Assembly (NCBI GenBank): GCA_012727555.1
Contig: JAAYGT010000204.1
Coordinates: forward strand, 1 to 36,851
Length of the DNA stretch: 36,851 nucleotides
Direction: 5' to 3'
DNA from: Alcaligenaceae bacterium
GTDB lineage: Bacteria > Pseudomonadota > Gammaproteobacteria > Burkholderiales > Burkholderiaceae_B
Part shown: positions 36,593 through 36,851 of the stretch, piece by piece
Numbering within the stretch: the first letter of the stretch is position 1
How the letters are laid out: each line of letters starts with the position of its first letter
Notes under the pieces: generated by a model
The model's input: the letters and a program-made list of their open reading frames with translations, nothing else
The model's database searches: none
What the model was told of the DNA's origin: nothing
Translations under genes and position numbers: made by a program

Positions 36593-36851
36593 TCATACGC
36601 TACCTGCGGATTTTGAACCCAATGCCCGCTCGCCGCCGTTCAGCACAACGCGCATACTCTGCAACCCGGCCTTCATCCGGGCAAGATCGGGCCCGGTCAT
36701 ACCCTGTGCCATCTGAACACACCACTGCTCGACCTGCTCGATACCACTTCGCAAAAACGCGATCTGCGTATGATCGGTGCGGAAAGAACGCGGTTCGAAA
36801 CCTGAACGTTCCAGTTGCTCCCTCAGCCCGTCAAGCGCAGCAAGCCTTTGC
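36593..36851 (-). CDS. Unrecognised protein, C-terminal part only; gene continues past the window
   Basis: An open frame enters at the right edge and ends at a TGA at 36593, 13 bases before the TolC-family gene on the same strand. About 85 residues are visible, including GLREQLERSGFEPRSFRT, then HTQIAFLRSGIEQVEQW and LARMKAGLQSMRVVLNGGE. It is soluble, charged and probably helical, with no motif I recognise. The codon choice is like its neighbours, and the short gap suggests one operon with the channel gene. The N-terminus is outside the window, so neither the size nor the family can be given. Confidence 0.7.
   Translation of the reverse strand, partial: QRLAALDGLREQLERSGFEPRSFRTDHTQIAFLRSGIEQVEQWCVQMAQGMTGPDLARMKAGLQSMRVVLNGGERALGSKSAGSV

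Overview
The window looks like ordinary chromosome from a betaproteobacterium of the order Burkholderiales, most likely family Alcaligenaceae. The evidence is gene order and protein character: exbB-exbD-lpxK-trm112-kdsB-adk followed by a short-chain dehydrogenase, murJ and rpsT; a DUF3579 gene beside argF; clpS-clpA; and ileS-lspA-coaBC-dut. Base composition is moderately GC-rich. I see no insertion sequence, prophage, tRNA, rRNA or CRISPR array. I did not assign a genus.

Layout, left to right. 1-4563 (+): the 3' part of ileS, then lspA, coaBC and dut, with ileS/lspA and coaBC/dut overlapping. 4667-8479 (-): a 1270-residue trifunctional PutA whose upstream region carries GGTTAA palindromes. 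8631-14651 (-): clpA, pqiA, pqiB and pqiC, joined by stop/start contacts of a few bases, with clpS just upstream at 14836-15156. 15340-16239 (+): a cold-shock protein with a strong terminator and a DUF192 secreted protein. 16329-18409 (-): a PcaF-type thiolase and an iron superoxide dismutase. 18410-18915: about 500 bases without a gene, with a 17% GC stretch and an inverted pair of DnaA-box-like sequences. 18916-25694 (+): the exbB-to-rpsT envelope and housekeeping run. 25835-28548 (+): a 2-hydroxyacid dehydrogenase and a MotA/MotB-type stator pair. 28568-31559: DUF3579 (-), argF (+), argG (-). 31838-35038 (+): four genes matching the SiaA-SiaB-SiaC-SiaD signalling module. 35044-36851 (-): a TolC-family outer-membrane lipoprotein and the 3' end of an unrecognised gene.

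How the genes work together. Several blocks serve the envelope: LspA matures lipoproteins, LpxK and KdsB make lipid A and Kdo, MurJ flips lipid II, PqiABC moves lipids between membranes, and ExbBD supplies proton-motive energy. ClpS-ClpA handle N-degron proteolysis. ArgF and ArgG catalyse consecutive steps to arginine. PutA oxidises proline to glutamate and probably represses its own gene.

The most distinctive system is the Sia-like locus: a PP2C phosphatase, a GHKL kinase, a DUF1987 phosphoprotein and a GGDEF diguanylate cyclase, in the same gene order as Pseudomonas aeruginosa siaABCD. It departs from that system in ways worth testing: no membrane segment in the phosphatase, Ser in place of Thr at the presumed phosphosite, and no I-site in the cyclase.
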